DNA of 64,000 nt from assembly GCF_000430025.1 (NCBI RefSeq), contig NZ_AUCZ01000008.1, forward strand, positions 145,362 to 209,361, written 5' to 3'. The notes below the pieces were generated by a model. That model made no database searches. It saw only the letters and a program-made list of their open reading frames with translations, and was not told the origin of the DNA. How positions within the stretch are numbered: the stretch's first letter is position 1; the number at the start of each line of letters is the position of its first letter. Origin of the DNA: Flavobacterium suncheonense GH29-5 = DSM 17707. GTDB lineage: Bacteria > Bacteroidota > Bacteroidia > Flavobacteriales > Flavobacteriaceae. This document shows, in pieces, positions 17,902 through 26,718 of the stretch. Position numbers and translations under genes: made by a program.

Positions 17902-17923
17902 ATAGACACTAAAAAACACAACT

Positions 17924-18355
17924 ATGCCATTATCAGATTTATACGACAGCGAATTTAAAACCCGCAACAAAGGGCATTTTTCCGCCATTGTAAGGGTTGC
18001 CATTGCCGACGGCGATTTGAGTCCGGAAGAAAAAGCCTTCCTCGACAAACTGGCCGTACAACTGGAAATTTCTCCGGAGGAATACGAAGAAATCCTCGAA
18101 AACCCGTTAAAATATCCGGTCAACCCGCCGTCCCTTTACACGCAACGACTGGAACGCCTGTACGACTTATCCCGAATGGTTTATGTCGATCAGGTTTTAG
18201 GCCCGAAACAAAAAGAAATTCTGAGCAAATTTGCTTTGGCACTCGGTTTTACCCCCGCAAATGTAAGCCTGATTGTGGAAAAAGCACTTTCCCTGTTAAT
18301 CCTGCACGTAGATCTGGACACTTTTGTGTATGAAATGCAGCATATGAATAAGTAG
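17924..18355 (+). CDS. TerB-like protein
   Basis: This 143-residue all-helical protein has the TerB/TerB-N pattern: AIVRVAIADGDLSPEEKAFL (about 24-43), an acidic EF-hand-like loop, and a second similar copy RMVYVDQVLGPKQKEILSKF. TerB-type domains occur in tellurite-resistance and in many unrelated membrane-associated systems. No other ter genes are nearby. It is monocistronic between its own promoter and a bidirectional terminator. Confidence 0.75.
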   Translation: MPLSDLYDSEFKTRNKGHFSAIVRVAIADGDLSPEEKAFLDKLAVQLEISPEEYEEILENPLKYPVNPPSLYTQRLERLYDLSRMVYVDQVLGPKQKEILSKFALALGFTPANVSLIVEKALSLLILHVDLDTFVYEMQHMNK

Positions 18356-18406
18356 TTACGAGGCACTAAAGCACTAAGGTTTGACAATCAGAACCGAAGA
18401 AACATA

Positions 18407-18442
18407 AAAAAGGCGTAGAAACTATAATTTTTACGCCTTTTT
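18407..18442. terminator. bidirectional rho-independent terminator
   Basis: AAAAAGGCGTA (18407-18417) pairs perfectly with TACGCCTTTTT (18432-18442), 14-base loop. Outside it, CACTAAGGT and ACCTTAG extend an imperfect larger hairpin. It separates the convergent TerB-like gene and fbp. Confidence 0.88.
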
Positions 18443-18460
18443 AACTCAATACCTTAGCAC

Positions 18461-19468
18461 CTATTTATATTTCGCCATGAATTCTTCGGCTTTTTCCACC
18501 ATGTTTTTGCTGCCGCAGAAGAACGGTACGCGTTGGTGCAATTCGGTGGGTTTGATTTCCATGATTCTCTGGTAGCCGTCTGACGCTTTTCCTCCGGCCT
18601 GTTCTGCGATGAACGCCATCGGGTTGCATTCGTACAACAGACGCAGTTTCCCTTTCGGGGCTTTGGAACTGGTCGGATAAATGTAGATGCCGCCTTTAAT
18701 CATGTTCCGGTGAAAATCGGACACTAAACTTCCGATGTATCGGGACGTATACGGACGATCGCCTTCTTCCATCTGACAATACTTGATATAATCTTTCACT
18801 CCTTGCGGAAAGTGAATGTAATTCCCTTCGTTTACCGAATAGATTTTACCGTTTTCGCTGTAACGCATGTTCGGATGCGACAAATAGAACGTTCCGATGG
18901 CCGGATTCAGGGTAAACCCGTTAACCCCGTGACCGGTGGTATAAACCAACATGGTAGAGGTGCCGTAAATCACGTACCCGGCTGCTACCTGCTGATCGCC
19001 CGGCTGCAGAAAATCCTCCAGGGTTACCGGAGTTCCGATTGGCGTCACGCGTCGGTACACCGAAAAAATCGTTCCTACGGAAACATTCACGTCGATGTTG
19101 GAAGAACCGTCCAGCGGATCCATCAAAACCACATATTTGTTGGTGTCGTCTCCGGATTTTCCGTGGATGGTGATAAAATCGTCGTTTTCTTCCGAGGCAA
19201 TTCCGCACACAATCTCGCGGTTAATCAACGTTTGAATGAACACTTCGTTGGCATACACATCGAGTTTCTGCTGGTCTTCGCCCTGTACATTCTGCTCGCC
19301 CGCCGCACCTACGATATCCACCAAACCGGCTTTGTTTACTTTATAATTCACCACTTTGGCCGCCAGTCGTATGGCGTTGATAATACGGGACAATTCGCCG
19401 GAAGAATACTTAAACTCTTCCTGTTTTTCGATTATAAACTCGCCTAAAGTCGTATTGCGTTCTTTCAT
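18461..19468 (-). CDS. fbp: fructose-1,6-bisphosphatase, class I
   Basis: Fbp dephosphorylates fructose 1,6-bisphosphate in gluconeogenesis. The 335-residue protein has the metal-binding signature [20 protein letters not shown], an upstream [10 protein letters not shown], and the C-terminal [20 protein letters not shown] with the sugar-binding region. Length matches the class I family. Monocistronic; the upstream gap to the divergent GNAT gene carries only a degenerate -7 element (TAATATTTG on the minus strand, about 19495). Confidence 0.97.
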   Translation of the reverse strand: MKERNTTLGEFIIEKQEEFKYSSGELSRIINAIRLAAKVVNYKVNKAGLVDIVGAAGEQNVQGEDQQKLDVYANEVFIQTLINREIVCGIASEENDDFITIHGKSGDDTNKYVVLMDPLDGSSNIDVNVSVGTIFSVYRRVTPIGTPVTLEDFLQPGDQQVAAGYVIYGTSTMLVYTTGHGVNGFTLNPAIGTFYLSHPNMRYSENGKIYSVNEGNYIHFPQGVKDYIKYCQMEEGDRPYTSRYIGSLVSDFHRNMIKGGIYIYPTSSKAPKGKLRLLYECNPMAFIAEQAGGKASDGYQRIMEIKPTELHQRVPFFCGSKNMVEKAEEFMAKYK

Positions 19469-19576
19469 GGTGTTGTGTTGTTTTTACGGTATGCAAATAT
19501 TATGTTTAATTTTTGAATTTCGCTAAATCTGAAACAGAAAATCCGCTTCGACAAGAAATCTCCCGCAAAGTTATTT

Positions 19577-19584
19577 TATATTTG
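19577..19584 (+). promoter_or_regulatory. -7 element of GNAT - aspartate kinase operon
   Basis: TATATTTG matches TAnnTTTG, 33 bases before the ATG at 19618. It supports 19618 as the start over the in-frame TTG at 19513, which lies upstream of the box. Confidence 0.5.
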
Positions 19585-19617
19585 AATCGAATTCAAAAGA
19601 CACAAGCAAAAAATAAA

Positions 19618-20091
19618 ATGCATATCCGAAAAGGAACGCCCGAAGACATGCCCGCCGTTCTCGAACTGATTAAAGAACTGGCGGCATTTGAAAAAGAACC
19701 CGAAGCCGTGGTGGTAACCGCAGACGACTTGCTTCGCGACGGTTTTGGCAGCAACCCGTTGTTCCATACGTTCGTTGCCGAGGTCGAAGGAGAAATTGTC
19801 GGCATGGCGCTGTACTATTACCGTTATTCCACCTGGAAAGGCAAAACCATTCATCTGGAAGATTTGATCGTAAAGGAAAAAATGCGCGGTACCGGTTTGG
19901 GCATGGCGCTGTATACCGAAATCATGAAACAGGGCAAAGCCGACGGCGTGCGCAGAATTGAATGGAACGTCCTCGACTGGAACCGGAATGCGATTGATTT
20001 CTATGAAAAATCCGGTGCCAGAATACTGGACGACTGGCGCGTGGTACAGATGACCGAAGAAGAACTACGCACTTTTTTAAACAACCGATAA
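19618..20091 (+). CDS. GNAT family N-acetyltransferase
   Basis: This 157-residue protein has a GNAT fold of the diamine acetyltransferase-like group: MHIRKGTPEDMPAVLELIKE at the N-terminus, the core IHLEDLIVKEKMRGTGLGMA (strand 4 plus acetyl-CoA P-loop R-G-T-G-L-G) and RIEWNVLDWNRNAIDFYEKS near the end. Similar small bacterial proteins are often annotated as spermidine/diamine acetyltransferase-like; the substrate is unknown. The ATG at 19618 is preferred because of the promoter. Aspartate kinase follows after 41 bases on the same strand. Confidence 0.88.
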   Translation: MHIRKGTPEDMPAVLELIKELAAFEKEPEAVVVTADDLLRDGFGSNPLFHTFVAEVEGEIVGMALYYYRYSTWKGKTIHLEDLIVKEKMRGTGLGMALYTEIMKQGKADGVRRIEWNVLDWNRNAIDFYEKSGARILDDWRVVQMTEEELRTFLNNR

Positions 20092-20132
20092 CCACTCAAA
20101 GCCCGAAGGAAGGTTTTGAAATTTTAAACAAC

Positions 20133-21386
20133 ATGAGAATTTTCAAATTTGGAGGCGCATCGGTAAAAGATGCCGACGGAATCCGTAACGTGTACAGCGT
20201 ATTGCAACAGGTAGGTCACGAAGATGTACTGCTGGTCGTTTCCGCGATGGGAAAAACCACTAACGCGCTGGAACTGGTCATCAAGAACTATTTTGAAAAA
20301 TCTGCCGAACTGAAGGCGTCCATTCAGGAAGTCAAGAAGTACCACAATCAGATTTTGCTGGATTTGTTCGACGATGAAAAACATCCTGTATTCGCGGCCG
20401 TAAACAACCATTTCACCGATTTGGAAAATTTCCTTTCCGGCAACAAATCCCCAAATTACAATTTTGTGTACGACCAGGTTGTGAGCATGGGGGAAATCAT
20501 TTCCACTACGATTCTAAGCCATTATTTCAACCATGTGGGATTGAAAAACACTTGGGTGGATGTGCGCAACCTCATCAAGACAGACAATACATACCGCGAT
20601 GCCGTTGTAGACTGGGACGCAACACAGAAAACCATCGCCAAAACTATCAAGAAGAAGGTTCTGAACATCACGCAGGGCTTTTTAGGTTCGGATGAAAACG
20701 GCTTTACCACGACATTGGGCCGTGAAGGTTCGGATTATACCGCAGCGATTTTTGCCTATTGTTTAAATGCGGAAAGTGTAACCATCTGGAAAGACGTACC
20801 CGGCGTTTTGAATGCCGATCCGCGTTATTTTGAAAATACAACTTTGCTGAACCAGATTTCCTATCGTGAAGCTATTGAGTTGGCCTTTTACGGCGCATCG
20901 GTAATTCACCCGAAAACCTTGCAGCCGTTGCAAAGCAAAGAGATTCCGTTGTATGTAAAATCGTTTATCAATCCGTTGCTTCCGGGAACAAGTGTTTCCA
21001 AAGGCGCCCATCTGGAACCGGAAACCTCGTGCTTCATCGTAAAGAAAAACCAGTTGCTGCTGTCGCTTTCGTCAATTGATTTTTCCTTTATCATGGAAGA
21101 AAACATCAGCGAGATTTTCGCTTTGCTGCACAAGTACAAAATGAAAGTGAGTCTGATTCAAAATTCCGCGATCAGTTTTTCGGTTTGCATTGAGGACAAA
21201 TTCAGCCATTTCAACGATCTGAAAAACGTGTTGGCGAAGAAATTCAAAATCTCTTACAACGAAAATGTCTCACTGTACACGATTCGTCATTTTACCGACA
21301 AAGCCGTCAAGATGGTGGAAAAAGACAAAACGGTTCTGGTAAAACAGATGAGCCGCGAAACGATGCAGCTTGTCACCAAAGAATAA
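20133..21386 (+). CDS. lysC: aspartate kinase
   Basis: Aspartate kinase phosphorylates aspartate, opening the Lys/Thr/Met pathway. The 417-residue protein starts with the signature KFGGASVKDADG (residues 4-15), contains the catalytic GREGSDYTAAIFA and the aspartate-binding VTIWKDVPGVLNADPR, and has a C-terminal ACT-like pair (from about 300) that would give feedback control. There is no homoserine dehydrogenase domain, so it is monofunctional. It follows a GNAT gene; a GNAT/kinase pairing has no obvious metabolic meaning. Confidence 0.92.
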   Translation: MRIFKFGGASVKDADGIRNVYSVLQQVGHEDVLLVVSAMGKTTNALELVIKNYFEKSAELKASIQEVKKYHNQILLDLFDDEKHPVFAAVNNHFTDLENFLSGNKSPNYNFVYDQVVSMGEIISTTILSHYFNHVGLKNTWVDVRNLIKTDNTYRDAVVDWDATQKTIAKTIKKKVLNITQGFLGSDENGFTTTLGREGSDYTAAIFAYCLNAESVTIWKDVPGVLNADPRYFENTTLLNQISYREAIELAFYGASVIHPKTLQPLQSKEIPLYVKSFINPLLPGTSVSKGAHLEPETSCFIVKKNQLLLSLSSIDFSFIMEENISEIFALLHKYKMKVSLIQNSAISFSVCIEDKFSHFNDLKNVLAKKFKISYNENVSLYTIRHFTDKAVKMVEKDKTVLVKQMSRETMQLVTKE

Positions 21387-21432
21387 AAACTTTAAAATAA
21401 AAGGCCGCTCATTAAGACTGCTCTTATTTTTA

Positions 21433-21470
21433 CCGCAGATTAATCTGTGTAAATTTGTGTAATCAGTGGT
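21433..21470. repeat. degenerate tandem element, probable interspersed repeat
   Basis: The bases hold three related units: AATCTGTGT, AAATTTGTGT and AATCAGTGGT, after CCGCAGATT. Sequences of this kind (CAGATT/CTGTGTAA runs) are familiar as dispersed repeats in Flavobacterium and other genomes. Only one copy is in this window, so repetition cannot be shown here. It also contains TAAATTTG (21450-21457), a possible -7 element for chrA with an 80-base leader. Confidence 0.45.
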
Positions 21471-21529
21471 TAAAATTTTACAAGCCGAATACACTAAGAT
21501 ACCTGGTTTTTAACTATTTTCAGACTATT

Positions 21530-22630
21530 ATGCAACAAGGTGCGCTGCAAGACATCGGAAAACTGTTCCTGAAACTCGGGCTGATTGCCTTCGGCGGACC
21601 GGCAGCCCACATCGCCATGATGCGCGACGAAGTGGTCCGGAAACGCAACTGGATGACCGACAGTCATTTTCTGGACTTGGTAGGCGCGACCAATTTAATT
21701 CCCGGCCCTAACAGCTCCGAACTCGCCATTCATTTAGGAAAAGAAAAAGGCGGCTGGAAAGGCTTACTAATTGCCGGTTTGTGCTTCATACTGCCAGCCG
21801 TTTTTATCACACTGGGATTTGCCTATCTGTATAAAAATTACGGACATTTGCCTGAAATACAGCCTTTTATTTACGGCATTAAACCGGCAATTATTGCTAT
21901 TATCCTTTCCGCGGTGTATCCGCTGGCTAAAACTGCCCTGAAATCTGATTTTCTGATTTTCATCGGAATACTTGCCTTAACTGCCTCTTTTTTGGGTCTC
22001 AACGAAATCCTGATTCTTTTCGGTTGTGGATTTTCCGCACTTATTGTTACCTGTTTTCAGACAAACAAAAACCAGCTTAACAGTTTTCTGCCGCTAAGCC
22101 TTGTGACCGTTAGTCATACCAAACTCTTTTTTATTTTTCTGAAAATCGGAAGCATCCTTTACGGAAGTGGCTATGTGCTGTTCGCTTTTCTGGATTCGGA
22201 ACTGGTACAAACCGGTTTTCTGCCGCGTCAAACCTTAATTGATGCGATTGCGGTGGGACAATTTACGCCCGGACCGGTTTTCTCTTCGGTGACGTTTATC
22301 GGTTATCAGATGAATGGCGGAATGGGCGCTTTGGTTGCGACCATCGGGATTTTTCTGCCTTCTTTTGTTTTTGTGGCATTGCTGAATCCGATGGTAAAGA
22401 AGATGCGCGATTCCCGGCTTTTTGGGGCTTTTCTGGATGCGGTAAACGTGGCTTCCGTAGCTTTAATTGTCGCGATTTGTGTCACCATGGGCAGAGCTTC
22501 CGTGACGGATTGGAGAACCGTTGCAATCATGTTTACAAGCCTGATTGTTGTTTTCGGTTTCCGGAAAATCAACAGCGTTTGGGTGGTTTTGGGCGGTTCG
22601 CTTTTGGGCTACCTGCTTTCCCTGCTTTAA
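21530..22630 (+). CDS. chrA: chromate efflux transporter (ChrA family)
   Basis: This 366-residue integral membrane protein has the two homologous halves of a long-chain ChrA: N-half GLIAFGGPAAHIAMMRDEVV and GATNLIPGPNSSELAIHLG, C-half KIGSILYGSGYVLFAFL and AVGQFTPGPVFSSVTFIGYQ. ChrA proteins export chromate by proton antiport. The ATG at 21530 (MQQGALQDIGK) fits the family start; the upstream in-frame start would add 25 residues with no homology. No ChrB-like regulator is near. Substrate is inferred from the family. Confidence 0.92.
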   Translation: MQQGALQDIGKLFLKLGLIAFGGPAAHIAMMRDEVVRKRNWMTDSHFLDLVGATNLIPGPNSSELAIHLGKEKGGWKGLLIAGLCFILPAVFITLGFAYLYKNYGHLPEIQPFIYGIKPAIIAIILSAVYPLAKTALKSDFLIFIGILALTASFLGLNEILILFGCGFSALIVTCFQTNKNQLNSFLPLSLVTVSHTKLFFIFLKIGSILYGSGYVLFAFLDSELVQTGFLPRQTLIDAIAVGQFTPGPVFSSVTFIGYQMNGGMGALVATIGIFLPSFVFVALLNPMVKKMRDSRLFGAFLDAVNVASVALIVAICVTMGRASVTDWRTVAIMFTSLIVVFGFRKINSVWVVLGGSLLGYLLSLL

Positions 22631-22659
22631 CTCCGCGAAAAAATCTCGATTAATTACAC

Positions 22660-22667
22660 TACTTTTG
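22660..22667 (+). promoter_or_regulatory. -7 element before the large outer-membrane protein gene
   Basis: TACTTTTG matches TAnnTTTG, 21 bases before the ATG at 22689. It sits between the arms of an 8-base inverted repeat TAACTCCG (22628-22635) / CGGAGTTA (22674-22681) whose left arm contains the chrA stop. Confidence 0.45.
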
Positions 22668-22688
22668 AGTTTTCGGAGTTAGTACAAT

Positions 22689-25600
22689 ATGCTGAGAAAT
22701 GTCCTTTTTTTATTTCTAATCGTTTTTGTTTCAGGGGCGTGGGCTCAGGACAACAATCGGCTGTACCATACCAGAAAAATTACGGTTTCAGATACGATTA
22801 TTGCCATTGATTCCGTCAGCATCAACAAAGAATTTTTCAAACTGACCGACCAAAACGGCACTGAAATTGACACCGCTTTTTACCAGGTCGATTTCCAGAA
22901 AGGAACGCTTACCTTCAAAAACAATTTTCAGACACAAGACACGCTTACCTTACAATACCTGAAGCTGCCGAAGTACCTCACCAAAAAATACAGCATTTAC
23001 GACCAAAGCCGGGTAGTCGCCAACGAAGCCGGACAGAATTTATATCAGATTTCCCGCGAACCAATCAGCACTTTCAAACCTTTTGACGGCTTGTCGACTT
23101 CGGGAAGCATCACCCGCGGCGTCACGGTGGGCAACAATCAGAATACGGTCGTGAATTCGAACCTCGATTTGCAGATTACGGGGAAAATATCGGAAAAAGT
23201 AAGTCTAAGAGCTTCGTTACAGGACAGCAACATTCCGTTACAGGAAGGCGGTTATTCCCAGAAATTAGACGAATTCGATCAGATCTTTGTAGAACTGTTC
23301 TCTGATAAGTGGAACATCCGTGCCGGCGATTTATTCCTCGAAAACCGGCAATCGCGCTTTCTGAATTTCAACAAAAAAGTACAGGGATTGTCCACCCATT
23401 TTACCTTCGGCAAACCGGAAAACAAAACCGACGTCTTTGCGGCCGGTGCCATCGTGCGCGGACAATACACCCGCAGCACTTTTATCGGCGAAGAAGGCAA
23501 CCAGGGGCCGTACAAATTAAAAGGTCCGAACGGCGAATTATACGTTTTGGTCATTTCGGGTTCCGAACGCGTGTACGTGAACGGGATTTTGCTGGAACGC
23601 GGGGAAAACAACGACTACATCATCGATTACAACGCCGGGGAAATCCGGTTTACTTCGCTGTTCCCGATTACCTCCGAAATGCGCATCAATGTCGAATACC
23701 AATATTCCGACCGCAATTACACCCGTTTTGTAACCTATGGCGGCGTCACGCACCAGCAGGAAAAATGGAGTATCGGCGGTTTTGTCTATTCCGAAAACGA
23801 CGTGAAAAACCAGCCGTTGCAACAAAACCTTTCTCCGGAACAGACACAGATTTTAGCCCAAGCCGGCGACAACCCGGAACTGATGACCGCACCGTCCGCG
23901 TACGAAGACAGTTATTCCGAAAATAAAATCCTCTACAAAAAAGTGCTTGTTGGCGGCGTGGAAGTTTTTGAATATTCCAACAATCCCGAAGATACGCTCT
24001 ACAATGTCAGATTTTTACTGGTGGGTAACGGTCAGGGAAATTATGTGTTGGCAAGCAGTCAGGCGATTGGAAAAATTTACGAATACGTAGCGCCGATTGC
24101 GGGTGTTCCGCAGGGAAATTACGAGCCGATTACCCGTTTGATTGCGCCGACCAAAATTCAGATTGCCACCGTCATGGGCCGCTACAATCCCAGTGAAAAA
24201 ACCGATGTGGATTTTGAAATCGGGCTAAGCAACAACGATTTGAACCTGTTTTCTACGGTTGATGACAACGACAACAAAGGCATTGCCGCTAAGATTAATG
24301 CCAAACAGCGTTTGTACACCGGAACCTGGAACATCGACGGCTTTGCCAATTTTCAGCTAATCAAAAAAGAATTCCGCACCATTGAACGCTTGTTTACCAT
24401 CGAATTTAACCGCGACTGGAATTTAACCAATCCGCTGGGCGACCAGAGTTTGTTGGTTTCCGGCGTAAATTTTGAACTTCCCAACAAAGGATTTGCCCGG
24501 TACCAACTGGAGAAACTCGATTTTTCGGAGAGTTTTTCGGGAACGCGCCATGTCATCGACGGAATGTTTCACCTTAAAAACTGGACGTTTTCCAACAATT
24601 CGAGTGCACTGAACAGCGACGGGGATTATGCCGCATCGCGTTTTATCCGAAGTCAGTCGCGGGCGAAATATCATTTTAAGAAGAATTGGGTGGGCGGCAG
24701 TTTCCGCATGGAAGACAACGAGGAAAAACTGAAAGCGACCGACGAATTTTCCGCTTTGAGCCAACGGTACAAAGAGTTCGGCACATTTATCGGACGCGGT
24801 GACAGCACCAAAGTATATGCGGAACTGGGTTATCTGCACCGCATCAACGACAGTTTGCAGAACGGAATGCTCCGCAAAGTCAATACGTCACAATCCTATT
24901 ATTTAAAATCGAAACTGATTCAGACGGACAAAAGCGATTTGGCGTTGTTTGTGAATTACCGCAACCTGAAATTTGAAGACCCGACGCGTCCGGACGAACC
25001 GTCGTTAAACTCGCGTTTGTTGTACAACGACCGTTTTTTCAACCAGCTTATTCAGCTTAATACGGCTTTTGAAACCTCATCGGGTAAAATTGCGCAACAG
25101 GAATTTACCTATCTGGAAGTGGAACCCGGTCAGGGCGTATACATGTGGAACGACTACAACAACAACGGCATTCAGGAACTGCAGGAGTTTGAAGTGGCGC
25201 AGTTTCCCGATCAGGCGAAATACGTGCGGGTGTTTCTGCCGAATCAGGTTTTCGTGAAAACGCATCAGAACAAATTTTCGCAATCGGTAACGCTCAATCC
25301 GTTACAATGGCAGAACGAAACCGGGTTTAAAAAGCTGTTGTCCCATTTCTACAACCAGACTTCGGTTTTGATGGACCGGAAGATTCTGCGCCGGGGCGAC
25401 AATTTCGATCTGAATCCGTTTTCGGGCAGTGACAAAGATTTGCTGGGGCTGAATTCGACCTTCCGCAACAGTTTGTTTTACAACCGCGGCAAGCAAAACC
25501 ATTCGGTAACCTACACCTTTATTACGGCGCGGAACAAAAACCTGCTTTCGACAGGCAGTATCGAGAACACCAGTCGTTCGCATCAGCTACAATATCAGCA

Positions 25601-26093
25601 TCTGCTCCAAAAAAGCTGGTTGTTTGATGTAAACGGCAAAACGATTTTCTCGGAAACCGCCACGGAAAATTACGCCAGCCGCAACTACAAAATTGAAGGG
25701 TTTATGACCGGACCGAAAATTTCCTATCTGTTTTCCAAAAATGCCAGTTGGGATGTTTTTTACGAGTTGCAGTACAAAAACAACCACCTTGGGGCTTTGG
25801 AAACCCTCAAACAGCAGCGTTTGGGAACGTCGTTTACCTATTCCGGACAAAAACAGTTTACCCTGAACGGGGAATTTTCGCTGTATGAAAACGATTTTGA
25901 AGGCAATGCACTGTCGCCGGTGGCTTTTCAGATGCTGGAAGGACTGCAGCCGGGCAAAAACACGACCTGGCGCTTGTTGGTGCAAAAAAACCTAACGCAA
26001 TACCTGGATGTGAATGTAAATTATCAGGGGCGAAAAAGCGAGACCAGCCAGACGATCCATACCGGAAACATTCAGTTGCGGGCTTATTTTTAA
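22689..26093 (+). CDS. large probable outer-membrane beta-barrel protein, unknown function
   Basis: This 1134-residue protein has a signal peptide (FLFLIVFVSGAWAQ) and consists almost wholly of alternating strands with many aromatic residues, ending in a barrel-like terminal strand (IQLRAYF). An early segment SGSITRGVTVGNNQNTVVNS, then LDLQITGKISEKVSLRASLQ and a plug-like region, resembles the N-terminal part of the gliding/secretion protein SprA and other large Bacteroidetes barrels; that likeness is from memory. No TonB box or carboxypeptidase-like domain was seen. It stands alone behind its own promoter. Confidence 0.6.
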   Translation: MLRNVLFLFLIVFVSGAWAQDNNRLYHTRKITVSDTIIAIDSVSINKEFFKLTDQNGTEIDTAFYQVDFQKGTLTFKNNFQTQDTLTLQYLKLPKYLTKKYSIYDQSRVVANEAGQNLYQISREPISTFKPFDGLSTSGSITRGVTVGNNQNTVVNSNLDLQITGKISEKVSLRASLQDSNIPLQEGGYSQKLDEFDQIFVELFSDKWNIRAGDLFLENRQSRFLNFNKKVQGLSTHFTFGKPENKTDVFAAGAIVRGQYTRSTFIGEEGNQGPYKLKGPNGELYVLVISGSERVYVNGILLERGENNDYIIDYNAGEIRFTSLFPITSEMRINVEYQYSDRNYTRFVTYGGVTHQQEKWSIGGFVYSENDVKNQPLQQNLSPEQTQILAQAGDNPELMTAPSAYEDSYSENKILYKKVLVGGVEVFEYSNNPEDTLYNVRFLLVGNGQGNYVLASSQAIGKIYEYVAPIAGVPQGNYEPITRLIAPTKIQIATVMGRYNPSEKTDVDFEIGLSNNDLNLFSTVDDNDNKGIAAKINAKQRLYTGTWNIDGFANFQLIKKEFRTIERLFTIEFNRDWNLTNPLGDQSLLVSGVNFELPNKGFARYQLEKLDFSESFSGTRHVIDGMFHLKNWTFSNNSSALNSDGDYAASRFIRSQSRAKYHFKKNWVGGSFRMEDNEEKLKATDEFSALSQRYKEFGTFIGRGDSTKVYAELGYLHRINDSLQNGMLRKVNTSQSYYLKSKLIQTDKSDLALFVNYRNLKFEDPTRPDEPSLNSRLLYNDRFFNQLIQLNTAFETSSGKIAQQEFTYLEVEPGQGVYMWNDYNNNGIQELQEFEVAQFPDQAKYVRVFLPNQVFVKTHQNKFSQSVTLNPLQWQNETGFKKLLSHFYNQTSVLMDRKILRRGDNFDLNPFSGSDKDLLGLNSTFRNSLFYNRGKQNHSVTYTFITARNKNLLSTGSIENTSRSHQLQYQHLLQKSWLFDVNGKTIFSETATENYASRNYKIEGFMTGPKISYLFSKNASWDVFYELQYKNNHLGALETLKQQRLGTSFTYSGQKQFTLNGEFSLYENDFEGNALSPVAFQMLEGLQPGKNTTWRLLVQKNLTQYLDVNVNYQGRKSETSQTIHTGNIQLRAYF

Positions 26094-26097
26094 AAAA

Positions 26098-26127
26098 TTG
26101 GCCTCTGAAAACTTTTTCTTAACTTTA
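26098..26127 (+). promoter_or_regulatory. promoter of the PBCV-adaptor protein gene
   Basis: TTG (26098-26100), 19 bases, then TAACTTTA (26120-26127), one mismatch to TAnnTTTG with ideal spacing. The start codon at 26155 follows by 27 bases. The in-frame TTG at 26098 is part of the promoter, not a start. Confidence 0.5.
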
Positions 26128-26154
26128 ATTACTGTAAACCAATACGATACAAAG

Positions 26155-26589
26155 ATGAAAAAAATCATTTTATTAGGAATTGCACTACTGCTGTCTGCCA
26201 GCATTTTTGCTCAGGAAACCGAAGTTAAAAAAACAGTTGGCAAAACTAAGGCTAAAACCGAAAAGACCGCTAAAGAAGCCGGTACCCAAGCGGAAAAAAC
26301 AACAAAAAAGACAACCGTTAAAGCAAAAGAAAATTCAGTTGCTGCAAAAGGCGTGAAGAATTCAACGGCAGGTAAAGCAAAAGCAGCGGTTAACAAAGCG
26401 GATGCAAAAGTAAAAGACGAAGGCAAAAGCACTGCCAAAAAAGTAAAAGAAACCGCAAGCAACGAAAAAGCGCCGAAAGTTGCCGACAAGCTAACCGGAA
26501 CCTACAACGGAAAAAAAGTGTACACCGGGCCGCGCGGCGGAAAATATTACATCAATTCCAACGGAAACAAAACGTATATTCAGGATTGA
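26155..26589 (+). CDS. secreted Lys/Ala-rich protein with PBCV basic adaptor motif
   Basis: This 144-residue protein has a signal peptide (MKKIILLGIALLLSASIFAQ), a low-complexity, strongly basic middle of Lys, Ala, Thr and Glu (about 22-108) that resembles histone H1-like tails, and a C-terminal domain YNGKKVYTGPRGGKYYINSN followed by GNKTYIQD. The latter matches the PBCV-specific basic adaptor domain (GPRGGKYY), first named from chlorella viruses and also common in Bacteroidetes. The role is unknown; a positively charged periplasmic or surface-bound binder is a guess. A bidirectional terminator follows. Confidence 0.8.
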   Translation: MKKIILLGIALLLSASIFAQETEVKKTVGKTKAKTEKTAKEAGTQAEKTTKKTTVKAKENSVAAKGVKNSTAGKAKAAVNKADAKVKDEGKSTAKKVKETASNEKAPKVADKLTGTYNGKKVYTGPRGGKYYINSNGNKTYIQD

Positions 26590-26606
26590 TTTTGCTTGAT
26601 AAAAAC

Positions 26607-26638
26607 AAAAAAACCGCAATACTTATTGCGGTTTTTTT
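26607..26638. terminator. bidirectional terminator shared with tRNA-Ala
   Basis: A run plus CCGCAAT (26614-26620) pairs with ATTGCGG (26625-26631) plus T run around loop ACTT. On the minus strand it begins 2 bases after the tRNA discriminator base, so it also ends the tRNA and, by read-through, the pigment operon. Confidence 0.88.
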
Positions 26639-26640
26639 TG

Positions 26641-26714
26641 TGGAGAATACCGGATTCGAACCGGTCGCCTCTTGCCTGCCAGGCAAGCGCTCTAGCCAAA
26701 TGAGCTAATCCCCC
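26641..26714 (-). tRNA. tRNA-Ala(GGC)
   Basis: The minus strand folds as a cloverleaf: acceptor GGGGGAT/ATTCTCC, anticodon stem CTTGC/GCAAG with loop CTGGCAG (anticodon GGC), T arm ACCGG-TTCGAAT-CCGGT, discriminator A. The third acceptor pair is G-U, the identity element for alanyl-tRNA synthetase. No CCA is encoded. Its 5' end is only 4 bases from the stop codon of the upstream ligase gene. Confidence 0.95.
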
Positions 26715-26718
26715 AGAC

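Noticed and set aside
19513..19617. Upstream start for the GNAT gene before lysC
   Set aside because: The extra 35 residues have no GNAT likeness and the -7 box TATATTTG at 19577-19584 lies within them.
23309..23926. Long open frames in the other frames of the 22.7-26.1 kb gene, on both strands
   Set aside because: They run inside a clear barrel-protein gene, have no family pattern and no promoter of their own; the relatively G+C-rich coding region favours long shadow frames.
26641..26714. tRNA-Ala as integration site for the pigment cluster
   Set aside because: The cluster lies on the 5' side of the tRNA. Integrases normally use the 3' end, which here faces a terminator, and there is no integrase or direct repeat of the tRNA 3' end in the window.
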